Below are positions 6,720-13,030 of a DNA stretch of 14,343 bases, in pieces (position 1 is the first letter of the stretch; each line of letters starts with the position of its first letter). Below the pieces are notes generated by a model that did not search any database, was not told the DNA's origin, and worked only from the letters and a program-made list of their open reading frames with translations. The position numbers were made by a program, and so were the translations under genes. This stretch comes from Alphaproteobacteria bacterium (GTDB lineage Bacteria; Pseudomonadota; Alphaproteobacteria; Rickettsiales; UBA1997): assembly GCA_016869775.1 (NCBI GenBank), contig VGDJ01000019.1:1-14343 (forward strand). Direction: 5' to 3'.

Positions 6720-6974
6720 TTAGACATTTACTAAAACCAAAAGTTTATCTTCGGATTGCATTTCAGCGAAACCGCCGGAAATTGCGATAGATTTGATGAC
6801 GTTATTCAAATTATCAAAAATTTGTATCTCTCCGACTCTCAAATTTGATATTATAGACTCATGACCCCTCATAACTCCTATATCGCCAGAAATCGATGGC
6901 AAAACTACCATTTGGCACAACCCACCAAACAAGACACCTTCGATTGAAGTGATTTCAACTTTAAAATCTGCCAT
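6720..6974 (-). CDS. atpC: ATP synthase F1 epsilon subunit, short form lacking the C-terminal helical domain
   Basis: An 84-residue epsilon subunit of the membrane-bound F1Fo ATP synthase, part of the central rotor stalk on the cytoplasmic side. It holds the N-terminal beta-sandwich: FKVEITSIEGVLF (4-16), MVVLPSISGDIGVMRGHESI (22-41; the family signature around GxxGVxxGH), LRVGEIQIF (45-53) and the last strands AISGGFAEMQSEDKLLVLV (64-82). It then stops, whereas typical epsilon subunits run to about 130 residues with a two-helix C-terminal domain. The sequence after the TAA (6720-6722) does not resume a recognisable helical domain in the same frame, so this looks like true loss rather than a simple nonsense mutation. 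The gene starts 24 bp after atpD. In alphaproteobacteria the zeta protein is a known alternative inhibitor of F1, which could make the helical domain dispensable. Confidence 0.88.
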   Translation of the reverse strand: MADFKVEITSIEGVLFGGLCQMVVLPSISGDIGVMRGHESIISNLRVGEIQIFDNLNNVIKSIAISGGFAEMQSEDKLLVLVNV

Positions 6975-6998
6975 ATAAAAAGGTTTTAAAAATTGAAG

Positions 6999-8447
6999 TT
7001 ATTTACTTTCTTTAAGCGATTTCTCGCCCTTAGCAATTGCCTCATCTATATTACCTACCATATAGAAGGCTGATTCTGGCAGGTAGTCATATTCTCCGGC
7101 ACAAATTGCTTTAAAGCCTTTAATGGTATCCTTTAAAGAAACAAGCTTTCCTGGTGAGCCAGTGAAAACTTCGGCAACATGGAAAGGTTGAGACAAGAAG
7201 CGTTGAATTTTTCTAGCTCTAGCGACAGTGAGCTTGTCTTCTTCTGATAATTCATCCATTCCAAGAATTGCAATAATGTCTTGAAGAGATTTATAGGCTT
7301 GAAGAATTTTTTGCACCTCACGAGCAACTCCATAATGTTCTTCACCTACAATTCTTGGATCAAGAATTCTGGAAGTTGAATCAAGTGGATCAACTGCCGG
7401 ATAAATCCCGATTTCGGCAATTTGACGAGATAAAACCGTTGTTGCATCAAGATGCGAAAACGAAGTTGCGGGAGCAGGGTCGGTCAAATCATCAGCTGGA
7501 ACATAAATTGCCTGAACCGAGGTTATTGAACCATTTTTAGTTGAAGTGATCCTCTCTTGCATAGCGCCCATTTCAGTTGCCAACGTCGGCTGATAACCAA
7601 CCGCCGACGGAATCCTGCCTAAGAGCGCAGAAACTTCAGAACCAGCTTGAGTAAAGCGAAAAATATTATCAATAAAAAATAATACGTCTCGGCCTTCTTT
7701 ATCTCGAAAATATTCGGCTTGGGTAAGACCCGTAAGAGCAACTCTAGCACGAGCTCCGGGTGGCTCATTCATTTGACCATAAACCAATGCAACCTTGGAG
7801 TTCTTAAAGTTTTTGGTATCAATAACTCCCGAATCAATCATTTCGTGATATAAATCATTTCCTTCACGAGTTCTTTCACCAACTCCAGCAAAAACTGAAT
7901 AACCACTATGGGCTTTGGCAACGTTATTAATTAATTCCATGATCAGCACTGTTTTACCAACACCAGCCCCTCCAAAAAGACCGATTTTTCCGCCTTTAGA
8001 ATATGGCGCAAGAAGATCAATTACTTTAATACCTGTTTCAAGAATTTCGGTTTCTGTGGCTTGTTCAACTAATTGAGGAGCAGAGGCATGAATTGGATAA
8101 AGTTGAGAACAATTAATTTCACCTTTTTCATCGATTGGCTCTCCAATTACATTCATGATACGCCCGAGAGTTGATTCGCCAACCGGCACACAAATTGGAC
8201 TTTCAGTATCAATAACCATAGCCCCTCTAGTTAAACCATCGGTGGAATCCATAGCAATTGTTCTAACGGTTTTTTCACCAATGTGAAGAGCAACCTCAAG
8301 AATTAGTTTTCTTCCTTCATTAGATACTTCTAGGGCGTTATATATTGCTGGCAATTCGCCACTCTCGAATTCAACATCAACAACCGCAGAGATAATTTGT
8401 GTAACTTTACCAGTGTTTTTTCCAGTATTTTTCTCAGTATTTTTCAT
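6999..8447 (-). CDS. atpD: ATP synthase F1 beta subunit
   Basis: Catalytic beta subunit of F1Fo ATP synthase, making ATP from ADP and phosphate in the alpha3beta3 head. The 482-residue protein is full length and highly conserved: VTQIISAVVDVEF (15-27), Walker A GGAGVGKT (159-166), catalytic Glu in GVGERTREGNDLY (188-200; E191), VYGQMNEPPGARARVALTGL (222-241), Walker B VLFFIDNIFRFTQAGSE (255-271), and the ATPase signature PAVDPLDSTSR (350-360). A short N-terminal extension, MKNTEKNTGKNTGK, contains three NTxK units encoded by a 12-bp tandem repeat. This ATG is the only reasonable start, as the next Met is residue 66. Upstream is a 251-bp gap and then purK; atpH, atpA and atpG, which normally precede atpD, are missing from this locus. 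Confidence 0.98.
   Translation of the reverse strand: MKNTEKNTGKNTGKVTQIISAVVDVEFESGELPAIYNALEVSNEGRKLILEVALHIGEKTVRTIAMDSTDGLTRGAMVIDTESPICVPVGESTLGRIMNVIGEPIDEKGEINCSQLYPIHASAPQLVEQATETEILETGIKVIDLLAPYSKGGKIGLFGGAGVGKTVLIMELINNVAKAHSGYSVFAGVGERTREGNDLYHEMIDSGVIDTKNFKNSKVALVYGQMNEPPGARARVALTGLTQAEYFRDKEGRDVLFFIDNIFRFTQAGSEVSALLGRIPSAVGYQPTLATEMGAMQERITSTKNGSITSVQAIYVPADDLTDPAPATSFSHLDATTVLSRQIAEIGIYPAVDPLDSTSRILDPRIVGEEHYGVAREVQKILQAYKSLQDIIAILGMDELSEEDKLTVARARKIQRFLSQPFHVAEVFTGSPGKLVSLKDTIKGFKAICAGEYDYLPESAFYMVGNIDEAIAKGEKSLKESK
8409..8444 (-). repeat. In-frame 12-bp tandem repeat (three units) at the atpD 5' end
   Basis: On the minus strand three consecutive 12-bp units, AAAAATACTGAG, AAAAATACTGGA and AAAAACACTGGT, encode KNTE, KNTG and KNTG just after the atpD start codon. 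The units differ at a few bases. The repeat lies before the conserved beta-barrel, in a region where alphaproteobacterial beta subunits often carry variable extensions. Confidence 0.85.
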
Positions 8448-8698
8448 TTGTAATAAGATTTTTAAATAATTTTTTGCAAGGTAAAAATAGCTAATACAAG
8501 CAAAAAAGCTTGTGAATTTAGTTATTTAATATTTGAGAATTTTTATGAATTTGGGCGCCAATTTAGGCATTTTAAATAATAAGTGCAAGAAGAAATATTG
8601 ATAAAATTTTAAGTTTCTAAATATTAAATTCTTAAATAATTATGCAGAATTTTTAGAAGAATTTTAGAACTTTTAATAAAATAAAATAAGCTCAAAAA
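8448..8698. other. Intergenic region between purK and atpD
   Basis: These 251 noncoding AT-rich bases separate purK from atpD, both on the minus strand. The main structure is the long hairpin at 8485-8527. The rest (8528-8698) shows imperfect AT-rich direct repeats, such as two AGAATTTT copies near 8645-8665, and a GGCGCC near 8552. No remnant of atpG or other coding sequence was recognised. Confidence 0.5.
8485..8527 (-). promoter_or_regulatory. Long imperfect hairpin in the atpD leader / after purK
   Basis: An inner stem ACAAGC/GCTTGT (8496-8501 with 8508-8513) closes a six-base homopolymer loop. Beyond a 1-by-4 internal loop, an outer 10-bp stem pairs 8485-8494 with 8518-8527, including one G-T pair. 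In the minus-strand RNA the loop is U6 and a short U run follows the outer stem. It ends about 38 bases before the atpD start. It could be a terminator for glnA-purK, although 170 bases past the purK stop, or a leader element of atpDC. Confidence 0.5.
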
Positions 8699-9766
8699 TT
8701 ACTTTAAAATATTTACATGGCCCATCTTGCGTCCAACTTTGGATTCTAACTTTCCATAAAGATGAATTTTGGCACGAGAATTATTTTGGTATTTTGTGAT
8801 AGAATTAACATCGTCACCAATCAGATTTATCATTTGACCGCTTGAATGAAAGCGCGTTTCACCCAAAGATAATCCTTCGCTTATACTGCGGATTAATTGC
8901 TCAAATTGCGAAGTAATTGAAGCGTCCATAGAAAAATGTCCAGAATTATGAGGGCGGGGTGCTAATTCGTTAACTAAAATTGAATTATCGACAATAAAAA
9001 ACTCAACCGCCATTAAACCGACTAAATCGATTTTTTCGGCAATGTTTGTAGCAATTTTTTGGGCTTTAAACTTTTGTGGAACAGAGAGTTTGGCGGGATA
9101 AATACTGCGATCTAAAATACCATTTTTATGAATATTGGTAAGCGGTTCATAAACTTTAATTTCGCCACTAATTGACCTGGCCACAATAACGGAGGCTTCG
9201 CTATCAAATTTACAAAATTTCTCCGAAATCAGAGGCATACCTTTAAGAGACTCAAAAGCTTTTTCGCAATCACTTTCATCACTCAATACAAACTGCCCCT
9301 TGCCGTCATAACCCATAATAGCCGTTTTTATAACAGCTTTTTTGAAGGTTTTTAGAGATTTTTTTAAATCTTCTAAACTATTTATAATTGCATATTCGGT
9401 GGTTTTAATTTGATTGTCGTTCAAAAATTTTTTTTCAAGAATTCTGTTTTGGGTAATTTTTAAGACATTCGATGATGGGAATAAAACTGAATTATTTTCA
9501 ACAAATTCGACGGTTTCGAGTGGAATATTTTCAAACTCAAAGGTTGCAATATCGATAGCATCACAAAATTTCTTGAGAACTTTTTTATCTAAATAGTCAC
9601 CAATTATGGTGTGATTGGTGACATAGCTCGCAGGAGAATTTTCTTGATCAGTGAGAACAACGGTTTTGTAACCCATTTTGTGAGCATAAAAACATATCAT
9701 TCTACCCAATTGTCCACCGCCAATAATTCCAAGAGTTTTTATGGGGTTTTTTTCAGGTGTTTTCAT
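8699..9766 (-). CDS. purK: N5-carboxyaminoimidazole ribonucleotide synthase
   Basis: ATP-grasp enzyme that converts AIR plus bicarbonate to N5-CAIR in de novo purine synthesis; PurE then rearranges the product. The 355-residue sequence is complete. It has the nucleotide-fold opening LGIIGGGQLGRMICFYAHKM (12-31), TFEFENIP (75-82), the ATP-grasp glycine loop MGYDGKGQFV (151-160), VEFFIV (254-259), the metal-binding NELAPRPHNSGH (266-277), and the C-terminal LYGK...GRKMGHVN motif. The ATG follows the glnA stop with no gap, so the two genes are very probably one transcript. purE, the usual neighbour, is not in the window. Together with guaB at the left edge it shows purine synthesis is retained. 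Confidence 0.96.
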   Translation of the reverse strand: MKTPEKNPIKTLGIIGGGQLGRMICFYAHKMGYKTVVLTDQENSPASYVTNHTIIGDYLDKKVLKKFCDAIDIATFEFENIPLETVEFVENNSVLFPSSNVLKITQNRILEKKFLNDNQIKTTEYAIINSLEDLKKSLKTFKKAVIKTAIMGYDGKGQFVLSDESDCEKAFESLKGMPLISEKFCKFDSEASVIVARSISGEIKVYEPLTNIHKNGILDRSIYPAKLSVPQKFKAQKIATNIAEKIDLVGLMAVEFFIVDNSILVNELAPRPHNSGHFSMDASITSQFEQLIRSISEGLSLGETRFHSSGQMINLIGDDVNSITKYQNNSRAKIHLYGKLESKVGRKMGHVNILK

Positions 9767-11185
9767 TTAATTATTATAATACATTTCAAACTCAACTGGA
9801 TGAGGCATTTGCTCATATCTGTCAGCTTCAGATAGTTTTAACTCGATATAAGCGTCAATTTGCTCATCGGTAAAAACGCCACCTTCAAGCAAAAACCCGC
9901 GATCCTTATCGAGTGCTGAAAGAGCTTCACGAAGTGAGCGAGCAACTGTAGGGATTTTGCGCAATTCTTTTTCAGATGAGTGATATAGATCTTGGTTTTT
10001 TGGTTCACCGGGGTGAATTTTATTTTTGATACCATCTAAACCTGCCATCATCAATGCAGCGCAAGTTAAATAAGGATTTGAAGCTGGATCAGGAAAGCGA
10101 GTTTCTATGCGTCGAGCCTTTTCATTTGTAACATGCGGAATACGAATTGAGGCTGAACGATTTTTAGCCGAATATGCCAATAAAACTGGAGCCTCATAAC
10201 CCGGAACAAGTCTTTTGTAGCTGTTAGTAGTTGAATTGGAAAAAGCATTGATGGCTCTTGCATGTTTAATAATTCCACCAATATAGAATAAGGCTAATTC
10301 TGAGAGGTCAGCATGTTCTTTACCCACGAAAAGATTTTCGCCATTTTTCCAAATTGATTGATGGACGTGCATTCCCGAGCCATTATCCCCAAAAATTGGT
10401 TTAGGCATAAAAGTAGCGGTTTTGCCAAAAGCATGACAAACATTATGCACAACATATTTAAATTTTTGTATATTGTCGCCAGTTCCGACCAAAGTAGAAT
10501 ATTTAAAACCTATTTCAAATTGTGAGGTTGCAACTTCATGATGATGAAGCAATGGCACTAATCCGACTTGACGCATTGCCTCGACAATTTCTGCGCGTAG
10601 ATCTTGACCGGTATCAATCGGAGTTGGAGCAAAATAAGCACTTTTGATTGAAGCGCGACGCCCAAGATTTTTCCCATCTTCATCTTTAGAGGTATTGTGC
10701 GGAGCTTCTTCGGAGTCAATTTTATAAAAGTTCCCGTAACTTGAAGCTTCAAATCTGACGTCATCAAATACAAAAAACTCTGGCTCAGGACCGAAATATG
10801 CAACATCCCCAAAGCCGCATTTTTTAAGGTAATCCTCGGCTTTTTTGGCGGTAAAACGGGGATCGCGCGAATATCCTTCGCCACTGGCAGGCTCGATAAC
10901 ATCACAAAATAAAACAAGAGTTGCATGAGTTGAAAATGGATCAACAAAAGCACTATCAAGTTGAGGCATCAAAATCATATCTGATTCGTTAATTTCTTTC
11001 CAAGCTTTTACCGAAGAACCATCAAAAGCAACGCCTTTGGTGAGAGCTTCTTCATCAACCGCATCAACACAATGAGTAATATGCAACCATTGACCAGAAT
11101 AATCAGTAAAACGAAAATCAATAAATTTAATTTCGTTATTTTTGATAGTTTCAAAAATAACATTAACCGCAGAATTTTTAGACAT
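9767..11185 (-). CDS. glnA: Glutamine synthetase, type I
   Basis: Makes glutamine from glutamate, ammonia and ATP; a dodecameric cytoplasmic enzyme. The 472 residues match GSI length. Motifs are FDGSSVKAW (54-62; the loop over the active site), FGPEPEFFVFD (131-141; metal ligands), HHHEVATSQFEIGF (214-227), KPIFGDNGSGMHVHQS (262-277), NRSASIRIP (342-350; ATP/glutamate site) and ETRFPDPASNPYL (361-373). QDLYHS places a Tyr at 401 where GSI-beta enzymes are adenylylated (E. coli Tyr397). Control by GlnE adenylylation is therefore possible, but neither glnE nor glnB is visible. In many alphaproteobacteria glnB lies directly upstream; here a 305-bp noncoding gap and a tRNA gene do instead. The ATG at 11185 is the first Met and gives the conserved N-terminus. 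No Shine-Dalgarno is present. Confidence 0.98.
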   Translation of the reverse strand: MSKNSAVNVIFETIKNNEIKFIDFRFTDYSGQWLHITHCVDAVDEEALTKGVAFDGSSVKAWKEINESDMILMPQLDSAFVDPFSTHATLVLFCDVIEPASGEGYSRDPRFTAKKAEDYLKKCGFGDVAYFGPEPEFFVFDDVRFEASSYGNFYKIDSEEAPHNTSKDEDGKNLGRRASIKSAYFAPTPIDTGQDLRAEIVEAMRQVGLVPLLHHHEVATSQFEIGFKYSTLVGTGDNIQKFKYVVHNVCHAFGKTATFMPKPIFGDNGSGMHVHQSIWKNGENLFVGKEHADLSELALFYIGGIIKHARAINAFSNSTTNSYKRLVPGYEAPVLLAYSAKNRSASIRIPHVTNEKARRIETRFPDPASNPYLTCAALMMAGLDGIKNKIHPGEPKNQDLYHSSEKELRKIPTVARSLREALSALDKDRGFLLEGGVFTDEQIDAYIELKLSEADRYEQMPHPVEFEMYYNN

Positions 11186-11490
11186 AAATTTTTTAAAGAT
11201 TTGGGATTTTTGAATTTTTTAAATGTGAAGGGGTTTAAAAAATTAATTTCGAAATTAATTTCAACGGGGACTAATTTTTAACATCTCTAAAAATAATGTA
11301 TAGGAATTTTTTAGTTTTTTAAGAAAAATTTGTAAAAAATTTGAGTTTTCAGTAAATTTTTTAATATTTTTTTAAATTTTTAATAAAAAAATTGACCTAT
11401 TAATAAAATTTTTGACAAAAATATAGTTTGATAAATTTAATTAAAATTTTGCAAAAAACTGAAATTAATATAGGGGAAATATCGAAGAAA
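11186..11490. other. 305-bp intergenic region upstream of glnA
   Basis: No gene is seen here. The half next to glnA carries a perfect 22-bp palindrome (11240-11261) flanked by short G runs. The far half (11281-11470) is almost pure A/T, with repeated A and T tracts of 5-7 bases that could bend DNA. A weak minus-strand promoter candidate is TTCTTA (11321-11326), 18 bases, then TATACA (11297-11302). No sigma-54 promoter (GG/GC pair) and no NtrC-type site were found, although glnA is often under such control. Confidence 0.5.
11240..11261. repeat. Perfect 22-bp palindrome in the glnA upstream region
   Basis: The arm AAATTAATTTC (11240-11250) is followed with no spacer by its exact reverse complement (11251-11261), centred on TTCGAA. 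It lies 55 bp upstream of the glnA start. GGGG runs sit on both sides (11229-11233 and 11266-11269). It could be an operator for a dimeric regulator or a cruciform. With no loop it is not a standard terminator. Confidence 0.8.
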
Positions 11491-11567
11491 TGGCGAGCCC
11501 GAAACGATTCGAACGTTCGACCCACAGCTTAGAAGGCTGTTGCTCTATCCAGCTGAGCTACGGGCTC
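11491..11567 (-). tRNA. tRNA-Arg(UCU)
   Basis: A complete 77-nt tRNA on the minus strand, with the 3' CCA encoded in the DNA (11491-11493) and discriminator G at 11494. The acceptor stem GAGCCCG pairs with CGGGCUC, the D-arm contains AGCUCAGCUGGAUAGAGC, and the anticodon stem ACAGC/GCUGU encloses the loop CUUCUAA. This gives anticodon UCU (plus-strand 11531-11533), reading AGA and probably AGG. The T-arm GAACG-UUCGAAU-CGUUU has one G-U pair. It sits between yggS and glnA in the same orientation. No integrase or duplicated tRNA end indicates use as an attachment site. Confidence 0.97.
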
Positions 11568-11670
11568 TAGTAGAATTTTTATTGAAAATTATTGAGATAA
11601 ATAAAATTTAAACCTAAAAAATTAAAGTCCAGGGATAATAGATTTGTAAATGTTTTTTTCAAACTAATTT

Positions 11671-12333
11671 TTAACCTGAGTTTCTTGGACCAAAAATCGC
11701 CGCTCCTAAGCGAATATAATTTGCCCCCAAAGCAATTGCTTCTTGATAGTCAAGACTCATTCCCATCGATAAATTTTTAAGATTTAAATCACGCGCTGAT
11801 TTTGTCAAAAGCGCAAAGTAAGGCGCAGGACATTCATTTGCAGGGGGGATAGCCATAAGACCGACAACATTCAGATTTAATCCTAGACAAAATTCTAGAA
11901 AGTCGGGGAGTTTTTCAAGTGCAATTCCAGATTTTTGCTCTTCATCTCCAATATTAACTTGCAAGAAAATTTCGGGTCTTTTGCTAAGTTTTTGTTGCTG
12001 TTTAGCAATTTCAAGAGCTAGTTTTTTATTATCAACGCTCTCAATGCAATCAAACAATTCAAGGGCTAATTTAACTTTATTGGTTTGTAAATGACCTATA
12101 AAATGAAGTTTTGTATTTGGGAAATCTTGTAAAATTTTTGGCCATTTTTGCTTGGCCTCAGTTACATAATTTTCACCGAAAATTTTACAACCGCAATTAA
12201 TTGCCTCGATAATATTTTCGCTTGCAATAGTTTTGGAAACGGCAACAATTTTAATGTCTTTAGCTTGCTTATTAAAGGTTGCGCAGGTCTTAGCAATATT
12301 TTGATTAATTAAATATAATTTGTTATTTATCAT
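11671..12333 (-). CDS. yggS: YggS/PLPBP-family pyridoxal phosphate homeostasis protein
   Basis: A 220-residue single-domain alanine-racemase-barrel protein that carries PLP and helps keep vitamin B6 and amino/keto acid pools in balance; no enzymatic reaction is established for the family. The PLP lysine is in VAVSKT (30-35; K34). Other motifs are IFGENYVTEAKQKW (51-64), LHFIGHLQTNK (76-86), FLQVNIGDEEQKSG, VVGLMAIPP and, near the end, SMGMSLDYQEAI followed by GANYIRLGAAIFGPR (phosphate-binding region). Length is typical (about 220-235). The ATG (12331-12333) shares two bases with the ATG of the divergent ThiE-like gene. No later Met exists that would keep the N-terminal helix and K34. Confidence 0.95.
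   Translation of the reverse strand: MINNKLYLINQNIAKTCATFNKQAKDIKIVAVSKTIASENIIEAINCGCKIFGENYVTEAKQKWPKILQDFPNTKLHFIGHLQTNKVKLALELFDCIESVDNKKLALEIAKQQQKLSKRPEIFLQVNIGDEEQKSGIALEKLPDFLEFCLGLNLNVVGLMAIPPANECPAPYFALLTKSARDLNLKNLSMGMSLDYQEAIALGANYIRLGAAIFGPRNSG
12290..12319 (+). promoter_or_regulatory. Candidate promoter of the ThiE-like/manC operon inside yggS
   Basis: A perfect TATAAT (12314-12319) follows TTAGCA (12290-12295; four of six matches to TTGACA) at 18 bases. Transcription would begin near 12326, only about six bases before the ATG at 12332, so the mRNA would be nearly leaderless. The site lies within the first codons of yggS on the opposite strand. The -10 is convincing, but the AT content makes chance matches common. 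Confidence 0.38.
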
Positions 12334-13030
12334 GGATTTTCAAAAAATATTTGAGATTAAAAAGATTGCCAAAAATCTTAGAAAAAATTCTCAATTTCGT
12401 GAAAAAAATAATTATGCGCAATCATGTTATTTGTTCACCGATGGTAAAAAAATTGATGATTTAAATCAAGTTCTTAAAAAATTACCTCGTGGATCAAATA
12501 TTGTTTTTCGAGAATATAATTTAGAAGCGAAAGATCGACTTAGTTTAATACAAAAATTATTACCAATCATAAAGCGCAATAATCACAAAATATTGATTGG
12601 TAAAGATTTTGAAATTGCAACAAAAATCAAGGCTCAAGGCGTGCATTTTGCAGATAAAGATTTGACAAAAAAATATAACAAACACTCATTAACGAACTTT
12701 AATTTATGGCAAGTTCGTTCGTTATGCCTTCGAAAAAAAATTATTTTTAGTATCGCTCTTCACAATTTAAAACACCTTAATTACATTAAAAAACTCCAAC
12801 CAGATATCATTTTTTTATCACCGGTTTTTGCGAGCTCTAGTCATAAAAATCAACGATTTATTGGTTTTTTTCAATTTGTAAAAATGATTAAAATAATACT
12901 TCATAAAACAACACCGAACTATCTCAACAACATAATTCCACTTGGAGGAATTAATTTGCATAATTTACGCAGATTAAATAAGGTTGGCGTTGCAAAATTT
13001 GGAGCAATTGATTTTTTTAGCAACTCATGA
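12332..13030 (+). CDS. TenI/ThiE-like protein (thiamine phosphate synthase superfamily paralogue)
   Basis: A 232-residue TIM-barrel protein related to thiamine phosphate synthase ThiE and the aminase TenI. Barrel landmarks are CYLFTDGKK (32-40), LPRGSNIVFREYN (51-63), ILIGKDFEIATKIKAQGVHF (87-106), IALHNLKHL (141-149), PDIIFLSPVFASSSHKNQRF (157-176) and IIPLGGINLHNLRRL (201-215). Residues that define true ThiE are replaced: QLRxK by VFREY, the NDR loop by IGKD, GVHLGQxD by GVHFADKD, and GxSxH by SIALH. It is therefore probably not a standard ThiE. Similar degenerate paralogues with LPRGxxVVxR occur in alphaproteobacteria, mostly annotated as thiamine phosphate synthase without proof. I chose the ATG at 12332 over a TTG at 12320, which would lie upstream of the predicted transcript start. 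The stop overlaps the manC start (ATGA). Confidence 0.75.
   Translation: MDFQKIFEIKKIAKNLRKNSQFREKNNYAQSCYLFTDGKKIDDLNQVLKKLPRGSNIVFREYNLEAKDRLSLIQKLLPIIKRNNHKILIGKDFEIATKIKAQGVHFADKDLTKKYNKHSLTNFNLWQVRSLCLRKKIIFSIALHNLKHLNYIKKLQPDIIFLSPVFASSSHKNQRFIGFFQFVKMIKIILHKTTPNYLNNIIPLGGINLHNLRRLNKVGVAKFGAIDFFSNS

Noticed and set aside
7133..7540. Frames on both strands inside atpD
   Set aside because: Shadows of a highly conserved gene.
8850..8862. GTTTCAC within purK as a second parS
   Set aside because: Only one half-site is present and the other arm does not match.
10558..10959. 133-codon minus-strand frame inside glnA
   Set aside because: Alternative frame of glnA with no start context or known motif.
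11072..11281. Plus-strand 69-codon frame running from glnA into the upstream region
   Set aside because: Mostly antisense to glnA, lysine/phenylalanine-rich as expected from A/T tracts, no homology recognised.
11491..11567. tRNA-Arg as an attachment site of an integrated element
   Set aside because: No integrase, no duplicated tRNA 3' end, and core genes on both sides.
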